Shown here: one piece after another, positions 8,566-16,675 of the stretch
How positions within the stretch are numbered: position 1 is the stretch's first letter
How the letters are laid out: each line of letters starts with the position of its first letter
Source of the DNA: Nocardia salmonicida NBRC 13393
GTDB lineage: Bacteria; Actinomycetota; Actinomycetes; Mycobacteriales; Mycobacteriaceae
Assembly: GCF_001613085.1 (NCBI RefSeq)
Contig: NZ_BDBR01000004.1
Location: 124,001 to 188,000 of the forward strand
Length of the DNA stretch: 64,000 nt
Direction: 5' to 3'
Translations under genes and position numbers: made by a program
The notes under the pieces: model-generated
The model's database searches: none
What the model was told of the DNA's origin: nothing
Seen by the model: the letters and a program-made list of their open reading frames with translations, nothing else

Positions 8566-9701
8566 GCTGCTCCGATCAGCGAGCGGGCGACGACCACCCG
8601 CATGATTTCGTTGGTGCCCTCGAGGATCTGGTGCACCCGCAGGTCGCGCACGATCTTCTCCAGGCCGTATTCGTGCAGGTAGCCATAGCCGCCGTGCAAT
8701 TGCAGCGCCTTGTTGGCCACCTCGAAACCGGTGTCGGTGGCGAATCGCTTCGCCATCGCGCACAGGGTGACCTTGTCGGGCGCGTCCGCGTCGAGCGCGG
8801 CCGCGGCCCGCCACAGCAGTGTCCGCGCCGCCTCCAGTTCGGTGGCCATATCGGCGAGCTGGAACTGCAGTGCCTCGTTGCGCACCAGGGGTTTACCGAA
8901 GGCGTGGCGTTCGGTGAGGTAGCGGACCGTCTTGTCGAGCGCGGCCTGCGCACCGCCGAGCGAGCACGCGGCGATATTGAGTCGGCCGCCGTTGAGGCCG
9001 TTCATCGCGATCGAGAAGCCCTCGCCTTCCTCGCCGAGGCGATTGGCGACCGGCACCCTGGCGCCGTCGAGCAGGACCTGGCGGGTCGGCTGGGCATTCC
9101 AGCCCATCTTCCGTTCGTTCGGTCCCACTGTCAGACCCGGTGTATCAGCCGGGACGATCAGCGCCGAGATGCCGCGCGGGCCTTCCCCACCGGTGCGCAC
9201 CATCATCACGTACACGTCGTTGGAGCCCGCGCCGGAGATGAATTGCTTGGCGCCGGTGAGGATGTAGTCCTCGCCGTCGCGAACGGCCTTGGTGCCCAGG
9301 GCCGCCGCGTCGGAGCCGATGCCCGGCTCGGTGAGGGCATAACTGCCGAGCAGCTCCAACGACGCCATCCCCGGCACCCACCGGTGACGCTGCTGCTCGG
9401 TGCCGTAGGCATCGATCATCCAGGTCGCCATGTTGTGGATCGAGATGTACGCCGACACCGAGGGGCACCCGGTGGAGAGCTGTTCGAAGATCCGCACCGC
9501 GTCGAGCCTGCGCAGTTCGGAGCCGCCCACATCGGCGCGTACCGAGATGCCGCCGAGTCCGAGCGGGCCTGCCTTGCGCAGCACATCGACCGGAAAGTGT
9601 TTGCGCTCATCCCAATCCAGCGCGTCGGGCGCCAAGAACTCGTCGGCGAATTGGCGCGCGGTCTCACCGATCGCGCGCTCGTCCGCATCGAGAGTGAACA
9701 T
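8562..9701 (-). CDS. Isobutyryl-CoA dehydrogenase-type acyl-CoA dehydrogenase
   Basis: 379-residue FAD flavoprotein of the short-chain acyl-CoA dehydrogenase class. Features are the flavin/substrate segment YALTEPGIGSDAAAL, the FAD-binding HGGYGYLHEY near the C-terminus and the catalytic base in ILEGTNEIM (Glu361, the SCAD position). Length and context match ACAD8/IBD, which converts isobutyryl-CoA to methacrylyl-CoA with electrons passing to electron-transfer flavoprotein. It starts 7 bp after mmsA and overlaps the HIBCH gene by 4 bp. A 2-methylbutyryl-CoA substrate cannot be excluded. Confidence 0.9.
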   Translation of the reverse strand: MFTLDADERAIGETARQFADEFLAPDALDWDERKHFPVDVLRKAGPLGLGGISVRADVGGSELRRLDAVRIFEQLSTGCPSVSAYISIHNMATWMIDAYGTEQQRHRWVPGMASLELLGSYALTEPGIGSDAAALGTKAVRDGEDYILTGAKQFISGAGSNDVYVMMVRTGGEGPRGISALIVPADTPGLTVGPNERKMGWNAQPTRQVLLDGARVPVANRLGEEGEGFSIAMNGLNGGRLNIAACSLGGAQAALDKTVRYLTERHAFGKPLVRNEALQFQLADMATELEAARTLLWRAAAALDADAPDKVTLCAMAKRFATDTGFEVANKALQLHGGYGYLHEYGLEKIVRDLRVHQILEGTNEIMRVVVARSLIGAA

Positions 9702-9708
9702 CGCCGCC

Positions 9709-11208
9709 TCAGTCCATCGTCGGAATCACGAACGCGTTGGACTCCTTGAGCCCGGCAGGCCAACGCTGGGTCACCGTCTTGGTCTTGGTGTAGAACCGGA
9801 TCGAATCCGGGCCGTGCTGGTTGAGATCGCCGAAGCCCGAACCCTTCCAGCCACCGAAGGTGAAGTACGCGATCGGCACCGGGATCGGCACATTGACCCC
9901 GACCATGCCGACCTGCACGCGGGAAGAGAAATCACGGGCGGTGTCACCGTCGCGGGTGAAGATCGCGACGCCGTTGCCGTATTCGTGCTCGTCGACCAAC
10001 CGCAGCGCCTCCTCGTAGTCGCCCGCGCGCACCACGGTCAGCACCGGACCGAAGATCTCTTCCTGGTAGATCCGCATATCGGCGGTGACGTTGTCGAACA
10101 GGCTCGCGCCCACGAAGAACCCGTCCTCGGCGCCGTCCACGGACAGTCCGCGGCCGTCGACCAGCAGCTGCGCGCCCTCGTCGACACCGATCTGGACGTA
10201 GTCGTTGACCCGGTTGACGCCATCGAGTCCGACCAGCGGACCGAAATCGGCGCCCGGGTCGTCGGAGCGGCCGACATTGAGCTTGTGCACGCGCTCGGTG
10301 AGCTTCGCGACCAGCCGGTCCGCGGTCTCGGGCCCCACCGGCACCGCCACCGACAGCGCCATGCAGCGCTCTCCCGCGGAGCCGTACGCCGCGCCGATGA
10401 GCTGATCGGCGACATCGTCGAGATCGGCATCGGGCATGACCACCGCGTGGTTCTTGGCCCCGCCGAAGCACTGCGCGCGCTTGCCGTTGGCGGTGGCGGT
10501 CTCGTAGATGTACTGGGCGATCGGGGTCGAGCCGACGAAGCCGACCGCCTTGATCCGACGATCGTGCAGGATCGCGTCGACGGCTTCCTTGCCACCGTTG
10601 ACCACGTTGAACACACCCGGCGGCAGACCGGCCTCGAGGAACAGCTCGGCCAGGCGCAGCGGTACCGAGGGATCACGCTCGGAGGGCTTGAGCACGAAGG
10701 CGTTGCCGCAGGCCAGCGCCGGTCCGGCCTTCCACAACGGGATCATCGCCGGGAAGTTGAACGGCGTGATGCCCGCGACGACACCCAGCGGCTGCCGCAT
10801 CGAGTACACGTCGATGCCGGTGCCGGCGCTGTCGCTGTACTCGCCCTTGAGCAGGTGCGGGATGCCGATGGCGAACTCGATGACCTCGAGGCCACGCTGG
10901 ATGTCGCCCTTGGCGTCGGCGATGGTCTTGCCGTGCTCGGACGAGAGCAGCGCGGCCAGGCTGTCGATCTCGTCGTTGACCAGGGTCACGAACTTCATCA
11001 GCACCCTGGCGCGCTTCTGCGCGTTGAACGCCGCCCACACCGGCTGAGCCGCGGCCGCGTTGTCGATCACCGCGGTCACCTCGGCGGTGTTCGCCAGCGG
11101 AACCCTGGCCTGCACCTGCCCGAGATTCGGATCGAAGACGTCGCCGAAGGCGCCGGAAGTGCCGGTGACGTGCTTACCGCCGATGAAGTGCGTGAGTTCG
11201 CGAGCCAT
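9709..11208 (-). CDS. mmsA: Methylmalonate-semialdehyde dehydrogenase (acylating)
   Basis: 499 residues, the length of MmsA. Aldehyde dehydrogenase fold with TPFNFPAMIP (Asn loop), GFVGSTPIA (NAD+ site) and the catalytic Cys282 in AGERCMALS. The segment FGGAKNHAVVMPDAD, with FGGAKNH in place of the usual ELGGK region, is typical of CoA-dependent MmsA. It converts methylmalonate semialdehyde to propionyl-CoA, closing valine catabolism and also serving thymine or inositol breakdown. First gene of the operon; the promoter region 11209-11397 is shared with a divergent acyl-CoA dehydrogenase and contains palindromes. Confidence 0.95.
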   Translation of the reverse strand: MARELTHFIGGKHVTGTSGAFGDVFDPNLGQVQARVPLANTAEVTAVIDNAAAAQPVWAAFNAQKRARVLMKFVTLVNDEIDSLAALLSSEHGKTIADAKGDIQRGLEVIEFAIGIPHLLKGEYSDSAGTGIDVYSMRQPLGVVAGITPFNFPAMIPLWKAGPALACGNAFVLKPSERDPSVPLRLAELFLEAGLPPGVFNVVNGGKEAVDAILHDRRIKAVGFVGSTPIAQYIYETATANGKRAQCFGGAKNHAVVMPDADLDDVADQLIGAAYGSAGERCMALSVAVPVGPETADRLVAKLTERVHKLNVGRSDDPGADFGPLVGLDGVNRVNDYVQIGVDEGAQLLVDGRGLSVDGAEDGFFVGASLFDNVTADMRIYQEEIFGPVLTVVRAGDYEEALRLVDEHEYGNGVAIFTRDGDTARDFSSRVQVGMVGVNVPIPVPIAYFTFGGWKGSGFGDLNQHGPDSIRFYTKTKTVTQRWPAGLKESNAFVIPTMD

Positions 11209-11257
11209 GCCAGTCCTAGTCGTTGAGGTCGGTGCGCGCCGCGCACAGTGGAAGGTT

Positions 11258-11278
11258 GTCCAATAGTTGGACGTCCAA
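11258..11278. promoter_or_regulatory. Overlapping palindromes between mmsA and the divergent acyl-CoA dehydrogenase
   Basis: GTCCAATAGTTGGAC (11258-11272) is a perfect 6+3+6 inverted repeat, and TTGGACGTCCAA (11267-11278) is a perfect 12-bp palindrome sharing the central TTGGAC. The pair lies 50 bp upstream of mmsA and 120 bp upstream of the divergent gene. This is the form expected for cooperative binding of a dimeric repressor such as a TetR protein. The TetR at the operon tail is the natural candidate; the assignment is inferred. Confidence 0.55.
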
Positions 11279-11397
11279 GCAATTAGTACGATCGCAGGAC
11301 CGTTGCCCCTTTGTCAACAGCGGATCCCACTATTGACATAACGCCAACAAGGTGTTCACTCTGGTGCACAGTCCATCGAAACGAGAAGAGGAACTCG

Positions 11398-12546
11398 ATG
11401 AGCACCGTCGACACCGATACCGAGTCCGAACTACAGGGCCTGTCCGAGCTGGCCCGCGGCTTCTTCGTCAACACCGTCGCGCCCCACCGCGAGGAGTTCG
11501 CCGCGCAGGGATTTCCGAGCCGCGAGGTCTACCGCCAGGCCGGCGATCTCGGCCTGCTGTGCATGTCGATTCCCGAGGAATACGGTGGCGGCGGTGGCAC
11601 TTTCGCGCACGAGGCGGTGCTGTTCACCGAGCAGGTCAAGGGCGGCGACTCCTCGATGCAGCTGGGGGTGCACACCGGCATCGTGCCGCACTACCTGCTG
11701 TCGTACGCCTCGCAGGAGAACAAGTTGCGCTGGCTGCCCAAGCTGGCCTCCGGCGAGTGGATCGGCGCCATCGCCATGACCGAGCCCGGTACCGGCTCGG
11801 ACCTGCAGAACATCGCGACCAAGGCGGTGAAGGACGGCGACGACTACGTGATCAGCGGCGCCAAGACCTTCATCTCCAACGGCCGCAACTGCGATCTGCT
11901 GATCATCGCCGTCAAGACCGACCCCAGCCTGGGCGCCAAGGGCGTGTCCCTGGTGGTCGCCGAAGTCTCCGACGACACCCCTGGATTCGAGCGCGGCAGA
12001 CTGCTGAAGAAGATCGGCCAGAAGGGCCAGGACACCACCGAACTGTTCTTCGACGGGCTACGGGTGCCGCAGGCGAACCTGCTCGGCACCGCCGAGGGCC
12101 AGGGCTTCATCCAGCTCATGCAGCAGTTGCCGCAGGAACGACTGATCTGCGGGGTCGCGGCCGCGGCCGCGATCGAGGCCGCGGTGGACGAGACCTTGGC
12201 TTATGTCAAGCAGCGCAACGCCTTCGGCAAGCCGCTGTTCGCCATGCAGAACACCCGCTTCGAGCTGGCCGACTGCGCGACGATCGCGACCGTCGTGCGT
12301 ACCTTCGTCGACGACGCGGTGGCCAAGCACCTGCGCGGCGCGCTGGATGTGAAGACCGCCGCGATGATCAAGTACTGGACCACCGACCAGCAATCCCAGG
12401 TGATCGATCGGTGCGTCCAGCTGCACGGCGGCTACGGCTACATGGAGGAGTACCCGATCGCGCGCATGTGGGCCGACGGGCGCATCTCCCGCATCTACGC
12501 CGGCGCCAACGAGGTCATGAAGGACCTGATCGCCCGCTTCCTCTGA
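11398..12546 (+). CDS. Acyl-CoA dehydrogenase, long-chain (LCAD)-like
   Basis: 382-residue flavoprotein. It has the flavin motif MTEPGTGSDLQNI, the Arg/FAD region QRNAFGKPL and the C-terminal HGGYGYMEEYPIARMW. At the short-chain catalytic position it reads IYAGANE, with Ala in place of Glu. The base is more likely Glu247 in LPQERLICG, the arrangement of LCAD and isovaleryl-CoA dehydrogenases. It therefore probably oxidises long or branched acyl-CoA, passing electrons to ETF. The start at 11398 is set by AGAGGAACTCG just upstream. It is divergent from the valine operon and may share its operator; its stop is 7 bp from the convergent TetR gene. Confidence 0.88.
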   Translation: MSTVDTDTESELQGLSELARGFFVNTVAPHREEFAAQGFPSREVYRQAGDLGLLCMSIPEEYGGGGGTFAHEAVLFTEQVKGGDSSMQLGVHTGIVPHYLLSYASQENKLRWLPKLASGEWIGAIAMTEPGTGSDLQNIATKAVKDGDDYVISGAKTFISNGRNCDLLIIAVKTDPSLGAKGVSLVVAEVSDDTPGFERGRLLKKIGQKGQDTTELFFDGLRVPQANLLGTAEGQGFIQLMQQLPQERLICGVAAAAAIEAAVDETLAYVKQRNAFGKPLFAMQNTRFELADCATIATVVRTFVDDAVAKHLRGALDVKTAAMIKYWTTDQQSQVIDRCVQLHGGYGYMEEYPIARMWADGRISRIYAGANEVMKDLIARFL

Positions 12547-12553
12547 CCTGTGT

Positions 12554-13171
12554 CTACGACCCGGGGACCAGAATCGGGAGCACGTAGGTGCGGGCGAACG
12601 ACGCCAGGGCCTGCTCCGAGCCGGTATCGATGGTGCCGACCGGCTGCAGGATCAGCGAGTGCACCACCCGGCAGACCACTTCCACCCGGGCGCCGAGATC
12701 GGGGATATCGGGGAATCGATTGTCCGCGAGCACCTTTCGGATGATCTCGGTGGACGCGGCGACCGAGAGCAGGAAGAACGACGCGCCGTCGACGGTGAGT
12801 TGGGGCAGCAGGCGGTCGGCCTCCAGCGTCAGCAGCCGCTCGACCAGCGGGTGCGCCCGCCAACGTGTGATCACGGTGGTGAAAACGTCGACGACGATGT
12901 CGTCGAAGGTGTCGTGGCGTGCCGGGATCTCCCCCAGGTCGACGAGCAGCCTGCGCACCTCCCGCTCGAAGGCCGCGCTCACGACATCGTCGCGCGACCC
13001 GATGCGCCGGTAGACGGTGGCGCGGTCGACGTCGGCGGCCTTGGCGATGTCCTCGATCGTCGTTTTGCGCACGCCGACCCGCTCGAACTGCACGAGGGCG
13101 GCATCGAGAATTCGTTCTTCGACCGAGTCGGCGGTGGGCGAATTCCCCGAGGTCGCGGCGGTGGAGAGCAC
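12554..13171 (-). CDS. TetR-family repressor, probable regulator of the divergent 13271-21748 operon
   Basis: 205 residues, GTG start. The helix-turn-helix lies at about 17-62 (ERILDAALVQFERVGVRKTT ... AADVDRATVYRRIGSRDDV), followed by a helical ligand domain that is hydrophobic around VERLLTLEADRLLPQL. It is transcribed away from the seven-gene operon starting at 13271, and the 99-bp gap contains strong inverted repeats built on TGCAAC/GTTGCA. That is the classical layout for local control of a divergent operon and of itself. Ligand unknown; an acyl-CoA or fatty acid derivative is a reasonable guess. Confidence 0.9.
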   Translation of the reverse strand: MLSTAATSGNSPTADSVEERILDAALVQFERVGVRKTTIEDIAKAADVDRATVYRRIGSRDDVVSAAFEREVRRLLVDLGEIPARHDTFDDIVVDVFTTVITRWRAHPLVERLLTLEADRLLPQLTVDGASFFLLSVAASTEIIRKVLADNRFPDIPDLGARVEVVCRVVHSLILQPVGTIDTGSEQALASFARTYVLPILVPGS

Positions 13172-13228
13172 GCTTCGACGGTAGCAGGCGCGGCGGGGTA
13201 CCGATCACAACCACAGACCGGATTCGTC

Positions 13229-13290
13229 TGCAACATTGCGATACTATTTGTTGCACTGTACGGTTCCGGTATGGCTGATAACAGTGCAAC
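13229..13290. promoter_or_regulatory. Cluster of TGCAAC/GTTGCA inverted repeats (TetR operator candidate)
   Basis: TGCAACA (13229-13235) faces TGTTGCA (13249-13255) across 13 nt. GTTGCACTG (13250-13258) is also a perfect 9-bp inverted copy of CAGTGCAAC (13282-13290), which lies inside the first codons of the gene starting at 13271. Three half-sites therefore flank and overlap the start. The spacing suits two overlapping TetR dimer sites controlling both divergent genes. Confidence 0.5.
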
Positions 13291-14152
13291 GGCGCGCTCC
13301 TATCAGGAAGAAGCGCACGCAATTCACGCGCGGGATGTGCATTTCGACTTCTCGTCGGTGCCCATGCACTACATCCCGGGCGAAGTACTCGCGACACATG
13401 TCACCAATGTGATGCATCTCGTACTTCCCGAAGGCGAACGAGCGATGGCGACCTGCCTCGCCGAGGCCCTGCCCTATATCGAGGACGAGCGGCTGCGGGA
13501 GGAGGTCACCGGGTTCATCGGCCAGGAATCGATGCACGCCAGCAGCCATGAAGGCGCGCGACGGCATCTGCAGTCGATCGGACTCGATGTCGAGTCCTTC
13601 GTCGCCAAGATCGGCTGGCTGGTCGACCGAGCCCTGGGCGACCAGGGACTCACCGGCCGCGCCAAGGAGGAATGGCTCAAGGAACGCCTCGGCCTGTTCG
13701 CCGGGATGGAGCACTTCACCGCCGTCATCGGCGAGTGGCTGCTGGAATCGGATGTGCTGGCCGAGCTCGGGATGGATCCGACCATGCTCGATCTGGTGCG
13801 CTGGCACGGCGCCGAAGAGGTCGAGCACCGCAGCGTGGTGTTCGACGCCTACATGCACGTCGACGGCGGCTACGCCCGGCGACTGCGCACCGGGCTGCTC
13901 GCCAGCGGCACCCTGCTGCCGCTGTTCATCATCTCGACCGCGTACCTGTATCGCCAGGATCCGAGCAAGGACAAGGGCCGTTCCTGGGCCAGGCAGTTCG
14001 TGAGCGCGACAGTGCGCGGAGTGATCCCGAGCTTCACGACCTTCGTCACCGAGATGCCACGCTACCTACGGCCGAGTTTCCATCCCTCCCAACTGGGTTC
14101 GATGGACAACGCCCTGCGGTACCTGGCGCATTCGCCGGCGGCGCGCGCGTGA
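13271..14152 (+). CDS. Putative metal-dependent hydrolase (PF10118 family)
   Basis: 293-residue protein of the predicted metal-dependent hydrolase family PF10118. Conserved metal-ligand-like blocks are visible: FIGQESMHASSHEG near residue 80, GMEHFTAVIGEWLL near 145, and WHGAEEVEHRSVVFDAYMH near 180. The Glu/His spacing resembles a ferritin-like diiron site. There is one hydrophobic stretch (TLLPLFIISTAYLY). No member has a firmly known reaction as far as I recall. It is the first gene of a seven-gene operon and overlaps the reductase gene by 4 bp, which suggests the reductase feeds electrons to its metal centre, making it an oxygenase or desaturase rather than a hydrolase. That reassignment is inference. 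Confidence 0.82.
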   Translation: MADNSATARSYQEEAHAIHARDVHFDFSSVPMHYIPGEVLATHVTNVMHLVLPEGERAMATCLAEALPYIEDERLREEVTGFIGQESMHASSHEGARRHLQSIGLDVESFVAKIGWLVDRALGDQGLTGRAKEEWLKERLGLFAGMEHFTAVIGEWLLESDVLAELGMDPTMLDLVRWHGAEEVEHRSVVFDAYMHVDGGYARRLRTGLLASGTLLPLFIISTAYLYRQDPSKDKGRSWARQFVSATVRGVIPSFTTFVTEMPRYLRPSFHPSQLGSMDNALRYLAHSPAARA

Positions 14153-15180
14153 ACCCTTCCACCGCGGCCGCGACACCGAGCCTGCGGGTCATCGGTGCCG
14201 CCGTCGACGTCTACAAGAAGGTGTTCACCCAGCCCACGCTGTCACCGCCACGTCCGGTGCGACACAACGGCTTCGACCTCGACGTCCGGGTAGAAGCGGT
14301 ACACGCCGAGGCCGCCGACGTGGTGAGCCTGACCCTGGCCGGCGTCGAAGGCGGGTCTCTGCCGTCGTGGCGGCCGGGTTCCCACATCGACGTCTTCCTC
14401 GCCTCGGGTCGCCAGCGCCAGTACTCCCTGTGCGGCGATCCGCGCGACCGTCACCGCTACCGCATCGCGGTGCGACGCCTGGACGACGGCGACGGTGGGT
14501 CGCGGGAGATGCACACCCTTCGCTCGGGTGATCGGCTGCGCATCCGCGGTCCGCGCAACGCGTTCACCTTCGTCGAGACCGCCCCGTCGTACCTGTTCAT
14601 CGCCGGGGGTATCGGGATCACCCCGATCCTGCCGATGGCGCGCGCCGCCGGTGGTCGCGGACGGCTGGTCTACCTGGGCCGATCCCGGGCGACCATGCCG
14701 TTCCTCGGCGAGCTCCCCGCGGGCACCGACGTGCGCCCCGACGACGAGTTCGGCACACCCGACCTGCCCGCGCTGCTCGCCACCGCCGCTCGTGGCGCCG
14801 CGGTCTACGTGTGCGGACCTCCCCCGGTGCTCGACGCCGCCCAGCGCAGCCTGTTCGCGTTGAATCCGACCGCCTCGCTGCATACCGAACTGTTCTCGGC
14901 GCGGCCGGTGACCGACGGCGAGGAATTCGACGTCACCCTCGCCCGAAGCGGCGAGACCCTGCGCGTCGGCAGCACCGAGACCGCGCTCGACGCGATCCGC
15001 CGGGCCCGCCCCGACGTCGCCTACTCCTGCCGGCAGGGCTTCTGCGGCAGCTGCAAGACCAAGGTCGTCGCGGGCGAGATCGATCACCGCGACCGACTGC
15101 TCCCGGCGGGCGAGCGCGCCGACCAGATGCTCACCTGCGTGTCCCGTTCCGCCGGTGGCGCGCTCACGCTGGATCTCTGA
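14149..15180 (+). CDS. Ferredoxin reductase / [2Fe-2S] flavoprotein (phthalate dioxygenase reductase type)
   Basis: 343 residues: an FAD-binding barrel (about 40-140; RQRQYSLCGD is the flavin motif), an NAD(P)-binding domain (FIAGGIGITPILPM near 150) and a C-terminal plant-type [2Fe-2S] domain with Cys294, Cys299, Cys302 and Cys330 in the C-x4-C-x2-C-x27-C pattern. Such proteins move electrons from NAD(P)H to an oxygenase, desaturase or hydroxylase. The GTG start overlaps the stop of the PF10118 gene, pointing to that protein, and perhaps the downstream oxidising steps, as partners. The N-terminal 40 residues (AAVDVYKKVFTQP) match the extension seen in actinobacterial homologues. Confidence 0.9.
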   Translation: MNPSTAAATPSLRVIGAAVDVYKKVFTQPTLSPPRPVRHNGFDLDVRVEAVHAEAADVVSLTLAGVEGGSLPSWRPGSHIDVFLASGRQRQYSLCGDPRDRHRYRIAVRRLDDGDGGSREMHTLRSGDRLRIRGPRNAFTFVETAPSYLFIAGGIGITPILPMARAAGGRGRLVYLGRSRATMPFLGELPAGTDVRPDDEFGTPDLPALLATAARGAAVYVCGPPPVLDAAQRSLFALNPTASLHTELFSARPVTDGEEFDVTLARSGETLRVGSTETALDAIRRARPDVAYSCRQGFCGSCKTKVVAGEIDHRDRLLPAGERADQMLTCVSRSAGGALTLDL

Positions 15181-15199
15181 CCGCGAAAGGCATGGTCCC

Positions 15200-16672
15200 A
15201 TGACCACCACCCTCACCTTCGACGTCCACAGTCCGGCGACCGGCGCCCTGGTCGGTTCCTATCCCAGCCACGACGAGAGCGCCGTCGAGGCGGCCGTCGA
15301 CCGGGCCCGCGGTGCCGCGACCTGGTGGCGGGCAGCGGGTTTCGACGAGCGCGCCCGTCGCCTCGATCGCTGGCGAACCGAGATCACCCGCGGCCGTGAC
15401 GAACTGGCCCGCATCATGAGCCAGGAGATGGGCAAGCCGCACGCCGATGCCGCGCTCGAGATCGTGATGGCGCTCGAACACCTGAAATGGGCCGCGCACA
15501 ACGCGAAAGACGTGCTCGGCTCGCGTTCGGTCGCACCCAGTCTGTTGACCGTCAACCAGGCCTGCCGGGTCGAATACCGCCCCTTCGGCGTGGTCGGGGT
15601 GATCGGCCCGTGGAACTACCCGGTGTTCACCCCGCTCGGCTCGATCTCGTTCGCCCTGGCCGCCGGCAACGCGGTCGTGTTCAAGCCCAGCGAATACACC
15701 CCGGGGGTCGGCATCTGGCTCGCCGAGGCCTTCGCCCGCGCCGTCCCCGAACAGCCTGTCCTGCAGGTGATCACCGGCGGCGGTGAGACCGGCGCGGCGC
15801 TGTGCCGCAGCCGAGTCGGCAAGATCGGGTTCACCGGTTCCACCGAGACCGGCAAGCGCGTGATGGCCGCCTGCGCGCAACGGCTCACCCCGGTACTCAT
15901 GGAATGCGGCGGCAAGGACGCACTCGTCGTCGACGCCGACGCCGACCTCGGCGCCGCGGCCGACGCGGCACTGTGGGGCGGCATGTCCAATGCCGGGCAG
16001 ACCTGCCTCGGGGTGGAACGGATCTACGTCCACACCGATGTCTACGACGCGTTCCTCACCGAATTGCTCGACCGCGCGGCCGACCTGCGCGCCGGGACGG
16101 GCGCGGCGAAGATCGGTCCGATCACCATGCCCAAGCAGCTCGCGGTGATCCGGCGCCATATCGAGGACGCCCTCGCGCGCGGCGGCCGGGCACTGCTCGG
16201 CGGGCCCGACGCCATCGACGGCCAGTTCGTGCAGCCGACCATCCTGGTCGACGTGCCGCACGACAGCACGGCGGTCACCGAGGAGACCTTCGGCCCGACG
16301 CTGGTCGTGACCCGGGTCGCGTCCATGGACGAGGCGATCGAGCTGGTCAACGATTCCGAATACGGACTCGGCGCCACCGTGTTCGCCCAGCGCGACGGCG
16401 ACGCGATCGCCGACCGCATCGAGGCGGGCGCCACCTCGATCAACGCGTTCGTCGCGCACGCCACCATCCCCGCGCTGCCGCTGGGCGGGGTCGGCGCCTC
16501 CGGCTTCGGCCGCGTGCACGGCCCCGACGGCCTGCGCGAGTTCACCTACGCCAAAGCGACTACCCGGCAACGGTTCTCCTCGCCGCTGGCGCTCACGACG
16601 TTCACCCGCAGCACCCGGATCGACACCGTCGTCGATCGCCTGGTGTCGGTGCTGCACGGAAGGATCGGCTGA
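15200..16672 (+). CDS. NAD(P)+-dependent aldehyde dehydrogenase (succinate-semialdehyde dehydrogenase-like)
   Basis: 490-residue aldehyde dehydrogenase. Motifs: GPWNYPVFTPLGS (Asn in the oxyanion hole), GFTGSTETGKRV (cofactor loop), LMECGGKDALVV (general base Glu) and catalytic Cys269 in AGQTCLGVE. It oxidises an aldehyde to the acid, a logical step after alcohol oxidation or before CoA ligation in this operon. The start at 15200 has GAAAGG upstream; the longer frame from 15155 overlaps the reductase gene and is unlikely. A long-chain fatty aldehyde is the most natural substrate here, but this is contextual. Confidence 0.92.
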   Translation: MTTTLTFDVHSPATGALVGSYPSHDESAVEAAVDRARGAATWWRAAGFDERARRLDRWRTEITRGRDELARIMSQEMGKPHADAALEIVMALEHLKWAAHNAKDVLGSRSVAPSLLTVNQACRVEYRPFGVVGVIGPWNYPVFTPLGSISFALAAGNAVVFKPSEYTPGVGIWLAEAFARAVPEQPVLQVITGGGETGAALCRSRVGKIGFTGSTETGKRVMAACAQRLTPVLMECGGKDALVVDADADLGAAADAALWGGMSNAGQTCLGVERIYVHTDVYDAFLTELLDRAADLRAGTGAAKIGPITMPKQLAVIRRHIEDALARGGRALLGGPDAIDGQFVQPTILVDVPHDSTAVTEETFGPTLVVTRVASMDEAIELVNDSEYGLGATVFAQRDGDAIADRIEAGATSINAFVAHATIPALPLGGVGASGFGRVHGPDGLREFTYAKATTRQRFSSPLALTTFTRSTRIDTVVDRLVSVLHGRIG

Positions 16673-16675
16673 CCC

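Noticed and set aside
9430..11226. 598-codon open frame on the plus strand
   Set aside because: Mirror frame of mmsA and part of the acyl-CoA dehydrogenase.
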